From Shinella sp. (GTDB lineage Bacteria > Pseudomonadota > Alphaproteobacteria > Rhizobiales > Rhizobiaceae), in contig QFQX01000015.1 in the NCBI GenBank assembly GCA_003248775.1, forward strand, positions 18,267 through 82,266: a DNA stretch of 64,000 bases, in the 5' to 3' direction. Position 1 is the first letter of the stretch, and each line of letters starts with the position of its first letter. The position numbers and the translations under genes were made by a program. A model generated the notes under the pieces. That model saw only the letters and a program-made list of their open reading frames with translations. It had not been told where the DNA came from and ran no database searches. Positions 18,100-26,825 of the stretch are shown here, piece after piece.

Positions 18100-18152
18100 G
18101 ATTAGAGTAGAGACAACCCGCGCGGTTTGCCGAGCGAGTAGAGGATGAGAAC

Positions 18153-19037
18153 ATGACGAGCTATGTACTGACGGTTTCCTGCAAGTCCACGAGGGGCATC
18201 GTCGCCGCCATTTCCGGTTATCTGGCCGGCGCGGGTTGCAACATTGTCGATAGCTCCCAGTTCGATGACCTCGGCACCGGCAAGTTCTTCATGCGCGTAA
18301 GCTTCATTTCCGAGGAAGGCGCAAAGCGCGACACACTGGTGGAAGGCTTCGCCCCGATTGCCGAGAAGTTCGGCATGGACTGCGAATTCCACGATGCCGA
18401 ACAGCGCATGAAGGTGCTGCTGATGGTATCGCGCTTCGGCCACTGCCTGAACGACCTTCTCTATCGCTGGAAGATCGGCGCGCTGCCGATCGACATCGTC
18501 GGCGTGGTGTCGAACCATTTCGATTACCAGAAGGTCGTGGTCAATCACGACATCCCCTTCTACCACATCAAGGTGACCAAGGAGAACAAGCCGCAGGCGG
18601 AAGCCCAGCTTCTGGACCTCGTCGAGCAGACCGGCACGGAGCTGATCGTGCTCGCCCGCTACATGCAGGTGCTCTCCGACAGCCTCTGCAAGAAGATGTC
18701 CGGCAAGATCATCAACATTCATCACTCCTTCCTGCCGAGCTTCAAGGGCGCGAACCCCTACAAGCAGGCCTTCGAACGCGGCGTGAAGCTGATCGGCGCA
18801 ACCGCCCACTACGTCACCGCGGACCTCGACGAAGGCCCGATCATCGAGCAGGACGTCGCCCGCATCACCCATGCCCAGTCCGCGGATGACTATGTCTCGA
18901 TCGGTCGCGACGTGGAAAGCCAGGTTCTCGCCCGCGCCATCCACGCCCATATCCACCATCGCACCTTCATCAACGGCAACCGCACCGTCGTCTTCCCGGC
19001 AAGCCCGGGTTCCTACGCTTCCGAGCGCATGGGCTGA
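18153..19037 (+). CDS. purU: Formyltetrahydrofolate deformylase
   Basis: A 294-residue protein with an N-terminal ACT domain (TVSCKSTRGIVAAISGYLAGAGC) and a C-terminal formyltransferase-fold hydrolase domain. Catalytic residues of the family are in INIHHSFLPSFKGANPY (Asn and His) and DLDEGPIIEQ (Asp). It hydrolyses 10-formyl-THF to formate and THF. Next to glnT and glxBCD it fits one-carbon disposal, since oxidation of methylated amines loads THF with C1 units. purU is often found beside N-methylglutamate pathway genes in alphaproteobacteria. Confidence 0.9.
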   Translation: MTSYVLTVSCKSTRGIVAAISGYLAGAGCNIVDSSQFDDLGTGKFFMRVSFISEEGAKRDTLVEGFAPIAEKFGMDCEFHDAEQRMKVLLMVSRFGHCLNDLLYRWKIGALPIDIVGVVSNHFDYQKVVVNHDIPFYHIKVTKENKPQAEAQLLDLVEQTGTELIVLARYMQVLSDSLCKKMSGKIINIHHSFLPSFKGANPYKQAFERGVKLIGATAHYVTADLDEGPIIEQDVARITHAQSADDYVSIGRDVESQVLARAIHAHIHHRTFINGNRTVVFPASPGSYASERMG

Positions 19038-19051
19038 AGCAGCTCGACAAG

Positions 19052-19074
19052 AGGGACGGCGACCCGCCGTCCCT
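19052..19074 (+). terminator. Hairpin after purU
   Basis: A perfect 10-bp stem AGGGACGGCG / CGCCGTCCCT with an ACC loop, 14 bases after the purU stop. There is no T-run, so termination may be weak or Rho-assisted. Confidence 0.5.
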
Positions 19075-19114
19075 ATGCAGCGTGGTATGGACGCGCCCAC
19101 TTCCTCTGATAATG

Positions 19115-19126
19115 TCACAACTGTGA
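19115..19126. promoter_or_regulatory. Palindrome TCACA-AC-TGTGA before the kinase/phospholyase gene
   Basis: Inverted 5-base arms ending 19 bases before the ATG at 19146. The position fits a repressor operator overlapping the leader of the fused kinase/aminotransferase-like gene. The regulator is unknown. Confidence 0.3.
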
Positions 19127-19145
19127 TTCACGAGGGGAAACAAGC

Positions 19146-22070
19146 ATGCCGGACTCCGCTCTTCTTCAGCGCACCGAGCTGCCGAGACCAAATGTGTCGG
19201 AGGCCCAGGCCCGGGAAATCCTGAAGGACCATTACCGGCTGGAAGGTACGATCCGCGAACTGGGGAGCCAGCAGGATCGCAACTACCTGATCGACGCCGG
19301 CGAAGCCCGTTTCGTTCTCAAGATCTGCCGCGCGGAATATGCGACAGTAGAGCTGGAAGCCCAGAATGCAGCCATGCGGCATCTCGGCTCGCTGCCCGGC
19401 ATGCCGCGCATCCCTCAGCCGGTTGCCGCACCGGAAACCGGCGAAGACATTCTCTTCCTCTCGCTGGAAGGCGAAGACTATCAGGTCAGGCTTTTGAACT
19501 TCCTCGAAGGCGAATCCCTGACCCGCCGCAAATATCTGGCCCCCTCCGTGGTTGCCGAACTCGGCGCGGTTTCCGCCCGCATCGCCAAGGGACTGGAAGG
19601 TTTCAGCCACCCCGGCCTGCAGCGCGATTTGCAGTGGGATCTTCGCCGCGCCGGCCCGGTCGCTCTGCATCTCCTGAAATCCGTGACCGATCAGGACCGC
19701 CGCGACCGCATCGCCAAGGCGATGATTTCAGCGGTCAAGCGCATCCAGCCTCTCGCTCCGGCGCTCCGCACCCAGGCGATCCATCACGACATCACCGATG
19801 ACAACGTCGTGGCCCGGCCCGATGCCGGCGGCCGGCTGATGCCCGATGGCGTGATCGACTTCGGTGATGTCATCTCCGGCTGGCTGGTAGCCGACCTTGC
19901 GGTGACCTGCACCGCCCTGCTGCACCATGCCGACGGCGACCCCTTCTTCATTCTGCCCGCCATTCGCGCATTTCAGGATATCCATCCGCTCAACGAAGCA
20001 GAGCTGCGGGCGCTCTGGCCGCTGGTCGTCGCCCGTGCCGGAGTACTGGTTGCCAGCACCGAGCAGCAGCTCGCCATCGATCCGGACAACGAATACGTTA
20101 TCGGCAATGCCGGTCACGAGCGCGAGATGTTCGAGGTTGCGACCTCGGTTCCCTTCGTGCTGATGGAAACCGCAATCCTCCAGCTTGCCGGCATCGCCGA
20201 CAAGGCGCTGCCGGCGATCGGTCGCCTTTTGCCAGACATCGCCCCGGAAACCATTCACCTGACCGATCTCTCGGTCCTGAGTACGGAGCTTGCGGAAAAC
20301 AACTGGTCCGATCCGGAAATCGACTGGCGCGTTCTCGCCCGGGCCGCCACCGAAACCGGCGCGGCCTCGACCCGCTATGGCGAATACCGGCTCTCCTACA
20401 CCCAGCCGCTCTCGCCGCGCGCGCCTGCGACTTTCGCGCTTCATGTCGATGCCTGTGTGCCGGCCGAAGCACAGGCCGTCGCTCCCTTCGACGGAACGCT
20501 GCTGAAGGATGGCCATCACCTCATCCTTTCTTCCCCGGATATTCGCCTGCATCTGGATGGGCTTGAATCCCCGCTCGAACATGAGACCGCAGTCTCCGCC
20601 GGCGATCCGATCGGCGTCGTCTCCGGCCATCCGGGCTCCGTCGGCGGTCTCAGGCTGCAGCTTTGCCGCGACGCCAATCTCGTGCCGCCGCTCTTTGCCC
20701 GGCCCGGCCACGCAGCGGCGTGGTCGAGGCTTGCTCCGTCGCCGTCACCACTTCTTGGTGTCGATCTCGATGCACCCGCCCCAACGAGCGGCGAACTGCT
20801 GGAAAAGCGGCAAAAGAGCTTCGCCAGGCCGCAGAAGAATTATTATGCCGAACCGCCGCAGATCGAGCGGGGCTGGAAGGAGCACATGTATGATGTGACC
20901 GGTCGCGCCTATCTCGACATGGTCAACAACGTCACGATCCTCGGCCATGGCCATCCGCGGCTCGCGCGCGCCGTCGGCCGTCAGTGGTCGCTGCTCAACA
21001 CCAACTCACGCTTCCATTATGCGGCGGTAGCGGAATTTTCCGACCGTCTGGCTTCGCTTGCGCCTGAAGGCCTCGATACGGTCTTCCTCGTCAACAGCGG
21101 TTCCGAAGCGGTTGATCTCGCACTGCGCCTTGCCTGGGCGCAAAGCGGAGCCCGAAACATCATCAGCCTGCTCGAGGCCTATCACGGCTGGACAGTGGCG
21201 AGCGACGCCGTTTCCACCTCTATCGCCGACAATCCGCAAGCGCTGGAAACGCGCCCCGGCTGGGTGCACCCCGTCACCGCGCCCAACACCTATCGCGGCC
21301 CCTTCCGCGGGGCGTCATCGACCGCGGATTATGTCGCCCGCGTCGAAGCGGCATTGGAAGCGCTCGATCTGGTGGGAGAAGGCCTCGCGGGCTTCATCTG
21401 CGAAAGCGTTTACGGCAATGCCGGCGGCATTCCTCTGCCCCCGGGCTATCTCAGCGAAGTCTATGCCAAGGTGCGCGAACGCGGCGGCGTATGCATCGCC
21501 GATGAGGTTCAGGTCGGCTACGGGCGTCTCGGCCATTATTTCTGGGGTTTCGAGGAACAGGGCGTCGTTCCCGACATCATCACCATCGCCAAGGGGATGG
21601 GCAACGGCCAGCCGCTCGGCGCGGTCATCACCCGCCGCGAAATCGCCGACAGCCTTGAAAAGGAAGGCTATTTCTTCTCTTCCTCCGGCGGCAGTCCGGT
21701 CAGCTGCGTCGTCGGCATGACGGTACTCGACATCATGCGCGACGAAGCATTGCAGGAAAATGCACGCGACACCGGCGATTACCTGAAATCCCGGCTTCAG
21801 GCGCTCGGCCAGCGCTTTCCGCTGGTCGGTGCTGTCCATGGCATGGGGCTTTATCTCGGGCTGGAATTCATCCGCGACCGGGAAACGCTGGAGCCGGCAA
21901 CGGAAGAGACCGCGGCAATCTGCGACAGGCTGCTGGATCTCGGCGTCATAATGCAGCCGACCGGCGATCATCTTAACGTTTTGAAAATAAAGCCGCCGCT
22001 CTGCCTGAGCCGCGAGAGCGCCGATTTCTTCGCCGACATGCTGGAAAAGGTGCTTTCCGAAGGCTGGTAG
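19146..22070 (+). CDS. Three-domain APH-type kinase / M23-like barrel / class III PLP enzyme, candidate phosphohydroxylysine or phosphoethanolamine phospholyase
   Basis: A 974-residue fusion. Residues about 20-330 are a choline/aminoglycoside-type kinase with the catalytic loop HDITDDN (Asp215) and a downstream DFGD. Residues about 420-520 form a beta-rich segment (APFDGTLLKDGHHLIL, SAGDPIGVVSG) like an M23/lipoyl barrel but without an M23 zinc triad. Residues about 540-974 are a class III PLP fold with DEVQVGYGRLG and the Schiff-base Lys816 in TIAKGMGNG. Animal relatives are hydroxylysine kinase and the 5-phosphohydroxylysine or phosphoethanolamine phospholyases, separate proteins there. Here kinase and lyase would be on one chain. 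The neighbouring ALDH7 enzyme would take 2-aminoadipate semialdehyde, the product of the hydroxylysine route. Substrate is inferred. Confidence 0.8.
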   Translation: MPDSALLQRTELPRPNVSEAQAREILKDHYRLEGTIRELGSQQDRNYLIDAGEARFVLKICRAEYATVELEAQNAAMRHLGSLPGMPRIPQPVAAPETGEDILFLSLEGEDYQVRLLNFLEGESLTRRKYLAPSVVAELGAVSARIAKGLEGFSHPGLQRDLQWDLRRAGPVALHLLKSVTDQDRRDRIAKAMISAVKRIQPLAPALRTQAIHHDITDDNVVARPDAGGRLMPDGVIDFGDVISGWLVADLAVTCTALLHHADGDPFFILPAIRAFQDIHPLNEAELRALWPLVVARAGVLVASTEQQLAIDPDNEYVIGNAGHEREMFEVATSVPFVLMETAILQLAGIADKALPAIGRLLPDIAPETIHLTDLSVLSTELAENNWSDPEIDWRVLARAATETGAASTRYGEYRLSYTQPLSPRAPATFALHVDACVPAEAQAVAPFDGTLLKDGHHLILSSPDIRLHLDGLESPLEHETAVSAGDPIGVVSGHPGSVGGLRLQLCRDANLVPPLFARPGHAAAWSRLAPSPSPLLGVDLDAPAPTSGELLEKRQKSFARPQKNYYAEPPQIERGWKEHMYDVTGRAYLDMVNNVTILGHGHPRLARAVGRQWSLLNTNSRFHYAAVAEFSDRLASLAPEGLDTVFLVNSGSEAVDLALRLAWAQSGARNIISLLEAYHGWTVASDAVSTSIADNPQALETRPGWVHPVTAPNTYRGPFRGASSTADYVARVEAALEALDLVGEGLAGFICESVYGNAGGIPLPPGYLSEVYAKVRERGGVCIADEVQVGYGRLGHYFWGFEEQGVVPDIITIAKGMGNGQPLGAVITRREIADSLEKEGYFFSSSGGSPVSCVVGMTVLDIMRDEALQENARDTGDYLKSRLQALGQRFPLVGAVHGMGLYLGLEFIRDRETLEPATEETAAICDRLLDLGVIMQPTGDHLNVLKIKPPLCLSRESADFFADMLEKVLSEGW

Positions 22071-22242
22071 AATATTTTAGCAACAGCGAAGGATCTTAAT
22101 TCACGATAACCGCGACATCGGATGTTTTTCGATGTCGTCAACGTTTCACACATCGCAACACCAGCTCGCTCAGAATCCATCTTCCCATAGCTTTCCGAGC
22201 CGGTTTATCCTTGGTCCGCAGCCCCACCCTGCCGAAGGGACT

Positions 22243-22650
22243 ATGATGTTAACCTTGCCTGACCAGATCTCCACCACGTGGATGATGAACGGTATCGCGT
22301 TGTTTCTGGTCAAGCATCTGCTTGCGGACTTCATCTTGCAGACCAAATGGATGGCGCTTGGCAAGGAACGGGCGCAAGGCTGGCTGGTGCCGCTTACAAT
22401 TCATGCCGGCGTCCACGGCGCCTTGACCACCGCGATCTTCGCCACGTTCGCCCCGCCGCTGGCATGGATCGGCGCAGTCGATTTCGCCATCCACTTCGCC
22501 ATAGATCGGTCAAAGGCCGTCATACAGCAGCACTACGCCCTGACCACGACCACAACCGGCTTCTGGTGGCTGCTCGGCACTGACCAGACGCTGCACCACG
22601 TCACCCATCTGGTTTTCGCCATCATTCTGGCGACAAGCCAGACCCTTTGA
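22243..22650 (+). CDS. DUF3307 membrane protein
   Basis: A 135-residue membrane protein of the DUF3307 family, recognised by the KHLLADFILQTKWMALGK motif near the N-terminus and a His/Asp pattern along its helices (TIHAGVHGA, DFAIHFAIDRSK, HHVTHLVFA). About four hydrophobic segments are visible. The ATG at 22243 has GAAGGGA just upstream; earlier in-frame ATGs lack a ribosome site. The function of the family is not established. The 3' end overlaps the convergent LysR gene by 29 bases. Confidence 0.75.
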   Translation: MMLTLPDQISTTWMMNGIALFLVKHLLADFILQTKWMALGKERAQGWLVPLTIHAGVHGALTTAIFATFAPPLAWIGAVDFAIHFAIDRSKAVIQQHYALTTTTTGFWWLLGTDQTLHHVTHLVFAIILATSQTL

Positions 22651-23566
22651 CAGCCGTCATATCAGCCGCATCGCGGGCTTCCCCGACGATCCACTTCCGG
22701 AATGCGGCAAGCGGCGGATAGTCGGACCTCTCCCGCGTGAAGGCGAGGTAATAACGCTCGGCGCTTTCGACTTCACCATCAATGGCCGGCACCAGTTCGC
22801 CCCGCTCCAGTTCATCTCGAAACAGAAAGACGGGCAGAAGTGCTACGCCAAGTCCGCCGATGGCCGCCTGCGCTACTGTGGCGAACTGGTCGAACAGCAT
22901 GCCATGCACGCTTTCGAAGGCCACCCCACGGCCCGTCAGCCAGCGTTCCCAGGCATCCGGCCGCGTCGTCAGGTGCAGCAGGGGCACCTTGAGGATATCC
23001 GACGGCTCGTCCAACCTGTGTCTGTCTCTGAACGCCGGACTGCACATCGGCAGCGTCGTCTCCCGCATCAGGAAGTCGAGCTCGGCTCCCGGCCAGACCG
23101 GATCGCCGAAATGAATGGCCGCATCGATGGAATCCAGGCGGAAATCGAAAGGCGAGAGACGCGTGACCATGTTGATGGTGATACCGGGATGGGCGGACAG
23201 GAATTTGCCCAGCCGTGGCGCGAGCCACCGCGCGCCGAAGGTCGGCAGGATGGCGAGATTGAGCGAGCCGCCATCCGGGTTTGCCCGAAGGTTGAGCGAG
23301 GCGCTGGAGATGCGCCGCAGGGCCTCGCGGATCTCTCGCGCATAGCCGTCACCGGCGACGGTGAGGCGGATCGTCTGGCGCTCGCGCAGGAAGAGTTCGA
23401 CGCCAAGCTGGGTTTCCAGTGCCTTGATCTGGCGGCTGACCGCACTCTGGGTCAGATCGAGTTCCCGTGCCGCCGCAGTGATACTGCCGGTGCGCGCCGC
23501 AGCCTCGAAAGCGGCCAGCAGGGAGAGGGACGGAAGAAAGCGTCTGGCCGCCAGCATGTCATGCAT
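22622..23566 (-). CDS. LysR-family regulator (GcvA-like) of the pipecolate/aminoadipate genes
   Basis: A 314-residue LysR regulator. Its winged helix-turn-helix is at about residues 10-65 (FEAAARTGSITAAARELDLTQSAVSRQIKALE), followed by a periplasmic-binding-like effector domain (LAILPTFGARWLAPRLGKFL). It is divergently transcribed from the FAD oxidase gene across a 196-base gap, the classical LysR arrangement, so it most likely controls the oxidase and ALDH7 genes. It is visibly related to the second LysR in this window at 39719 (shared LPTFGxRWLxPR and DAAIHxGxPxWPG). The effector is unknown. Confidence 0.85.
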   Translation of the reverse strand: MHDMLAARRFLPSLSLLAAFEAAARTGSITAAARELDLTQSAVSRQIKALETQLGVELFLRERQTIRLTVAGDGYAREIREALRRISSASLNLRANPDGGSLNLAILPTFGARWLAPRLGKFLSAHPGITINMVTRLSPFDFRLDSIDAAIHFGDPVWPGAELDFLMRETTLPMCSPAFRDRHRLDEPSDILKVPLLHLTTRPDAWERWLTGRGVAFESVHGMLFDQFATVAQAAIGGLGVALLPVFLFRDELERGELVPAIDGEVESAERYYLAFTRERSDYPPLAAFRKWIVGEARDAADMTAVKGSGLSPE

Positions 23567-23762
23567 CTCCGGAATGAACTCTTGAGAAATTATCGTTGGA
23601 ACGGGTTAGTTTCGTCTTCTAGATTTCGCAAGACTTTACGTTTCGGAATGACGCGCCGACGAACGCTGCTTCCTCCGGGGAGGGACGAAGCAGCCGCCGT
23701 GACATCCCGCCCGGAACGCGTCTTTGAGGCCAGTTGTCACGGCCACGTCAGAGGATGGCATC

Positions 23763-25046
23763 ATGTTGAACGACCCCCGCTCCCACGGTCTATGGGAAAA
23801 AACCGCTCCCGCGGCCCCTTCGACACCTGCACTTTCCGGCAATGTCGATGCTGACGTCGTGATCGTCGGTGGCGGCTATACAGGCATTTCCGCCGCCCTT
23901 CATCTTGCTCAGGCGGGCACGAAGGTTGTCCTGCTGGAGGCGACCGAAATCGGTTTCGGCGGTGCGGGCCGCAATGTCGGCCTGATCAACGGCGGCATGT
24001 GGGTCATGCCGCTGGAAATACCAGGCGTGCTCGGACCTGTCTATGGCGAACGCGTGCTCGACCTTCTCGGCAATGCGCCCCTTCTGGTGCGCGAACTCGT
24101 CGAAAAGCACAACATCGAATGCGAGATCGAGAAGAACGGTACCCTGCATTGCGCCGTCGGCGAAGAAGGCCTCAAGGAAATCAAGGAACGCTGCGCGCAA
24201 TGGGCAGCCCGAGGCGCCGATGTCCGCGTTCTCTCGGCCGAGGAAACGGCAAAACGCGTCGGCACCAAGGCCTATACCGGTTCGCTTCTCGACATGCGCG
24301 CTGGCACGCTGCAGCCGCTCGCCTATGTGCGCGGCCTCGCAAAGACAGCAATTGCCGCCGGAGCGAAGATCCACACGGGCAGCGCCGCCATCTCGACCGA
24401 GCGCAACGGCAGCCGCTGGGTGGTCGGGACGAAGAACGGTTCGGTCTCCGCAAACTGGATCATCGTCGCCTCGGAATTCTATTCGACCGGCCCGTGGGAA
24501 CAGGTTCGCAACGAACAGGTGCTGCTGCCCTACTTCAACTTCGCCACGGTGCCGCTGTCGAAGGCCCAACTCGGGAAGATCCTGCCGGGTCGCGAGGGAT
24601 GCTGGGACACCAAGGAAATCCTCTCCTCCTTCCGTATGGACAAGGCCGGCCGGCTGGTGTTCGGCAGCGTCGGCGCTTTGCGCAACACCGGCGCTTCCAT
24701 TCACCGCTCCTGGGCCAAGCGCTCGCTGAAGAGGCTGTTCCCTGAACTGGGAGACGTCGCCTTCGAAGCCGAATGGTTTGGCCGCATCGGCATGACCGAC
24801 GACGCCATTCCGCGCTTCCACAAGTTCGCATCGAATGTCGTCGGCTTCTCCGGCTATAACGGCCGCGGCATTGCGCCCGGTACGGTTTTCGGTAAGACGC
24901 TGGCACGCCATATTCTTGGCGAACTGTCTGAAGAGGAAATGCCATTGCCGGTTTCGGCGGTGAAGGAGGTTCCTCTTCGCAACCTTAAGGGTGCCTATTA
25001 CGAGGCAGGTGCCCAGATAGCTCATTTTGCCGGCGAACGCTTCTGA
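23763..25046 (+). CDS. FAD-dependent amine oxidase of the DAO/OrdL family, candidate L-pipecolate oxidase
   Basis: A 427-residue flavoprotein with an N-terminal dinucleotide-binding motif (DVVIVGGGYTGISAALHLAQAG) and a second conserved FAD contact (GFGGAGRNVGLINGG). The C-terminal GFSGYNGRGIAPGTVFGK is typical of OrdL/DadA-type deaminating oxidases. The ATG at 23763 gives the standard N-terminus LNDPRSHGLW. It is followed after 62 bases by an ALDH7 gene. Pseudomonas putida has the same regulator-oxidase-ALDH7 set (amaA/amaB) for D-lysine breakdown through pipecolate. The substrate assignment is inferred from this context; a gamma-glutamylputrescine or other amine oxidase role is the alternative. 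Confidence 0.75.
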   Translation: MLNDPRSHGLWEKTAPAAPSTPALSGNVDADVVIVGGGYTGISAALHLAQAGTKVVLLEATEIGFGGAGRNVGLINGGMWVMPLEIPGVLGPVYGERVLDLLGNAPLLVRELVEKHNIECEIEKNGTLHCAVGEEGLKEIKERCAQWAARGADVRVLSAEETAKRVGTKAYTGSLLDMRAGTLQPLAYVRGLAKTAIAAGAKIHTGSAAISTERNGSRWVVGTKNGSVSANWIIVASEFYSTGPWEQVRNEQVLLPYFNFATVPLSKAQLGKILPGREGCWDTKEILSSFRMDKAGRLVFGSVGALRNTGASIHRSWAKRSLKRLFPELGDVAFEAEWFGRIGMTDDAIPRFHKFASNVVGFSGYNGRGIAPGTVFGKTLARHILGELSEEEMPLPVSAVKEVPLRNLKGAYYEAGAQIAHFAGERF

Positions 25047-25108
25047 AAGCGGAACACGCCGAACCACGACACGACAACGGAACACAACAGGATACCGGAA
25101 GGAACTCC

Positions 25109-26650
25109 ATGACCCTTGCCAAACAGAATTTCGCAGCAGAAGTCGCCTCCATCATGGCCAAGCTCGGCGTACCCGCCTCGGCCCTGACCGGCGGCTCGCT
25201 GACTGTCCGCTCCCCGATCAACGGCGAACAGATCGCTGCGCTGAGCGAAATCGACGCAGCCGGCACCAAGGCTGCAATCGAAGCCGCCCACCAGGCCTTC
25301 CTCGAATGGCGCCTCGTACCGGCCCCCAAGCGTGGCGAACTCATTCGCCTGCTCGGCGAGGAACTGCGCGCCGCCAAGGCTGACCTCGGCCGTCTCGTCT
25401 CCATCGAAGTCGGCAAGATCACCTCGGAAGGTCTCGGCGAAGTTCAGGAAATGATCGACATCTGCGATTTCGCGGTCGGCCTTTCCCGCCAGCTTTACGG
25501 CCTGACGATCGCCACCGAGCGCTCCGAACACCGCATGATGGAAAGCTGGCATCCGCTCGGCGTCACCGGCATCATCTCCGCCTTCAATTTCCCGGTCGCC
25601 GTCTGGTCGTGGAACTCGGCGCTGGCGCTCGTCTGCGGCAACTCGACCATCTGGAAGCCGTCGGAAAAGACCCCGCTCACCGCCATCGCCACCCAGGCGA
25701 TCTTCGAAAAGGCTGTGAGCCGCTATGTCGCAGACGGCAACAAGGCTCCGGCAAACCTCTCGACCCTCTTGATCGGCGGCCGTGACATCGGTGAAATCCT
25801 CGTCGACAATCCGAAGGTTCCGCTGATCTCGGCAACCGGCTCCACCGCCATGGGCCGCGCCGTCGGTCCGCGCGTTGCTGGCCGTTTCGGTCGCTCGATC
25901 CTCGAACTCGGCGGCAACAATGCCGCCATCGTCTGCCCGACCGCCGATCTCGACCTGACGCTGCGCGGCGTCGCCTTTGCCGCCATGGGCACGGCCGGCC
26001 AGCGCTGCACCAGCCTGCGCCGCCTGTTCGTCCACGAAAGCGTCTACGACACGCTGGTTCCCCGTCTCATCAAGGCCTACGGCTCCGTTTCGATCGGCAA
26101 CCCGCTGGAAACCGGCACCCTGATCGGCCCGCTGATCGACAAGGGCGCTTTCGACCGCATGCAGACGGCGCTCGAAGCCGCCAAGGCTGCCGGCGGCAGG
26201 GTAGCGGGCGGTGACCGCGTCAACACCGACGAAGCCGCAGACGCATTCTACGTGCGCCCGGCTCTCGTCGAGATGCCGGCCCAGACCGGCCCGGTCGTCG
26301 AGGAAACCTTCGCCCCGATCCTCTACGTCATCAAGTATAGCGACTTCGACGAAGCGCTCGCGCTGAACAATGACGTGCCGCAGGGCCTCTCCTCCTCGAT
26401 CTTCACCAACGACCTGCGCGAAGCGGAAGCCTTCGTTTCGGATCGTGGCTCGGATTGCGGCATCGCCAACGTCAACATCGGCCCTTCGGGCGCTGAAATC
26501 GGTGGCGCCTTCGGCGGCGAAAAGGAAACCGGCGGCGGCCGCGAAAGCGGTTCGGACGCCTGGAAGGCGTATATGCGCCGCGCGACCAACACTGTGAACT
26601 ACGGTCGTACACTGCCGCTCGCCCAGGGCGTCAAGTTCGACGTGGGCTGA
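25109..26650 (+). CDS. amaB: ALDH7-family aldehyde dehydrogenase (piperideine-6-carboxylate / 2-aminoadipate semialdehyde dehydrogenase)
   Basis: A 513-residue NAD(P)-dependent aldehyde dehydrogenase. The catalytic Cys300 lies in TAGQRCTSLRRLF, and the general-base Glu is in ILELGGNNAAIV; this GGNN sequence is the hallmark of ALDH7 (antiquitin). NFPVAVWSWNSALALVCGNSTIWKPSEKTPLT forms the cofactor site. The family oxidises 2-aminoadipate semialdehyde, which is in equilibrium with piperideine-6-carboxylate, to 2-aminoadipate. The gene is downstream of a DAO-type oxidase and close to a hydroxylysine-kinase-like fusion, both possible sources of its substrate. A terminator follows. Confidence 0.85.
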   Translation: MTLAKQNFAAEVASIMAKLGVPASALTGGSLTVRSPINGEQIAALSEIDAAGTKAAIEAAHQAFLEWRLVPAPKRGELIRLLGEELRAAKADLGRLVSIEVGKITSEGLGEVQEMIDICDFAVGLSRQLYGLTIATERSEHRMMESWHPLGVTGIISAFNFPVAVWSWNSALALVCGNSTIWKPSEKTPLTAIATQAIFEKAVSRYVADGNKAPANLSTLLIGGRDIGEILVDNPKVPLISATGSTAMGRAVGPRVAGRFGRSILELGGNNAAIVCPTADLDLTLRGVAFAAMGTAGQRCTSLRRLFVHESVYDTLVPRLIKAYGSVSIGNPLETGTLIGPLIDKGAFDRMQTALEAAKAAGGRVAGGDRVNTDEAADAFYVRPALVEMPAQTGPVVEETFAPILYVIKYSDFDEALALNNDVPQGLSSSIFTNDLREAEAFVSDRGSDCGIANVNIGPSGAEIGGAFGGEKETGGGRESGSDAWKAYMRRATNTVNYGRTLPLAQGVKFDVG

Positions 26651-26673
26651 TAATCGGCCCCTCGATCCTTTGA

Positions 26674-26709
26674 AGGCCGCGCGATCCGCAGGGACCGCGC
26701 GGCCTCTTT
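26674..26709 (+). terminator. Terminator after the ALDH7 gene
   Basis: A 10-bp stem AGGCCGCGCG / CGCGCGGCCT with a 12-base loop, followed by CTTTC, 24 bases past the stop codon. It separates the amino-acid catabolic unit from the next kinase gene. Confidence 0.7.
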
Positions 26710-26825
26710 CATTGCAGGCTTTCTCTCGCCAGTCTGCGACCAAGGTCGAGCGCGAAAGGCTGGCCTTCCCTGTCGGAATCGGACAAGGTGCCAGGAGTGA
26801 TATGGACGGCTCCCGCGGAGGGCGA

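Noticed and set aside
15362..18154. 930-codon open frame on the minus strand across glxD and glnT
   Set aside because: It is antisense to two clearly recognisable enzymes and its translation shows no family motif. Long antisense frames are expected with this GC-rich codon pattern.
25022..26743. 573-codon minus-strand frame antisense to the ALDH7 gene
   Set aside because: It is fully covered by a textbook ALDH, with no motif and no ribosome site.
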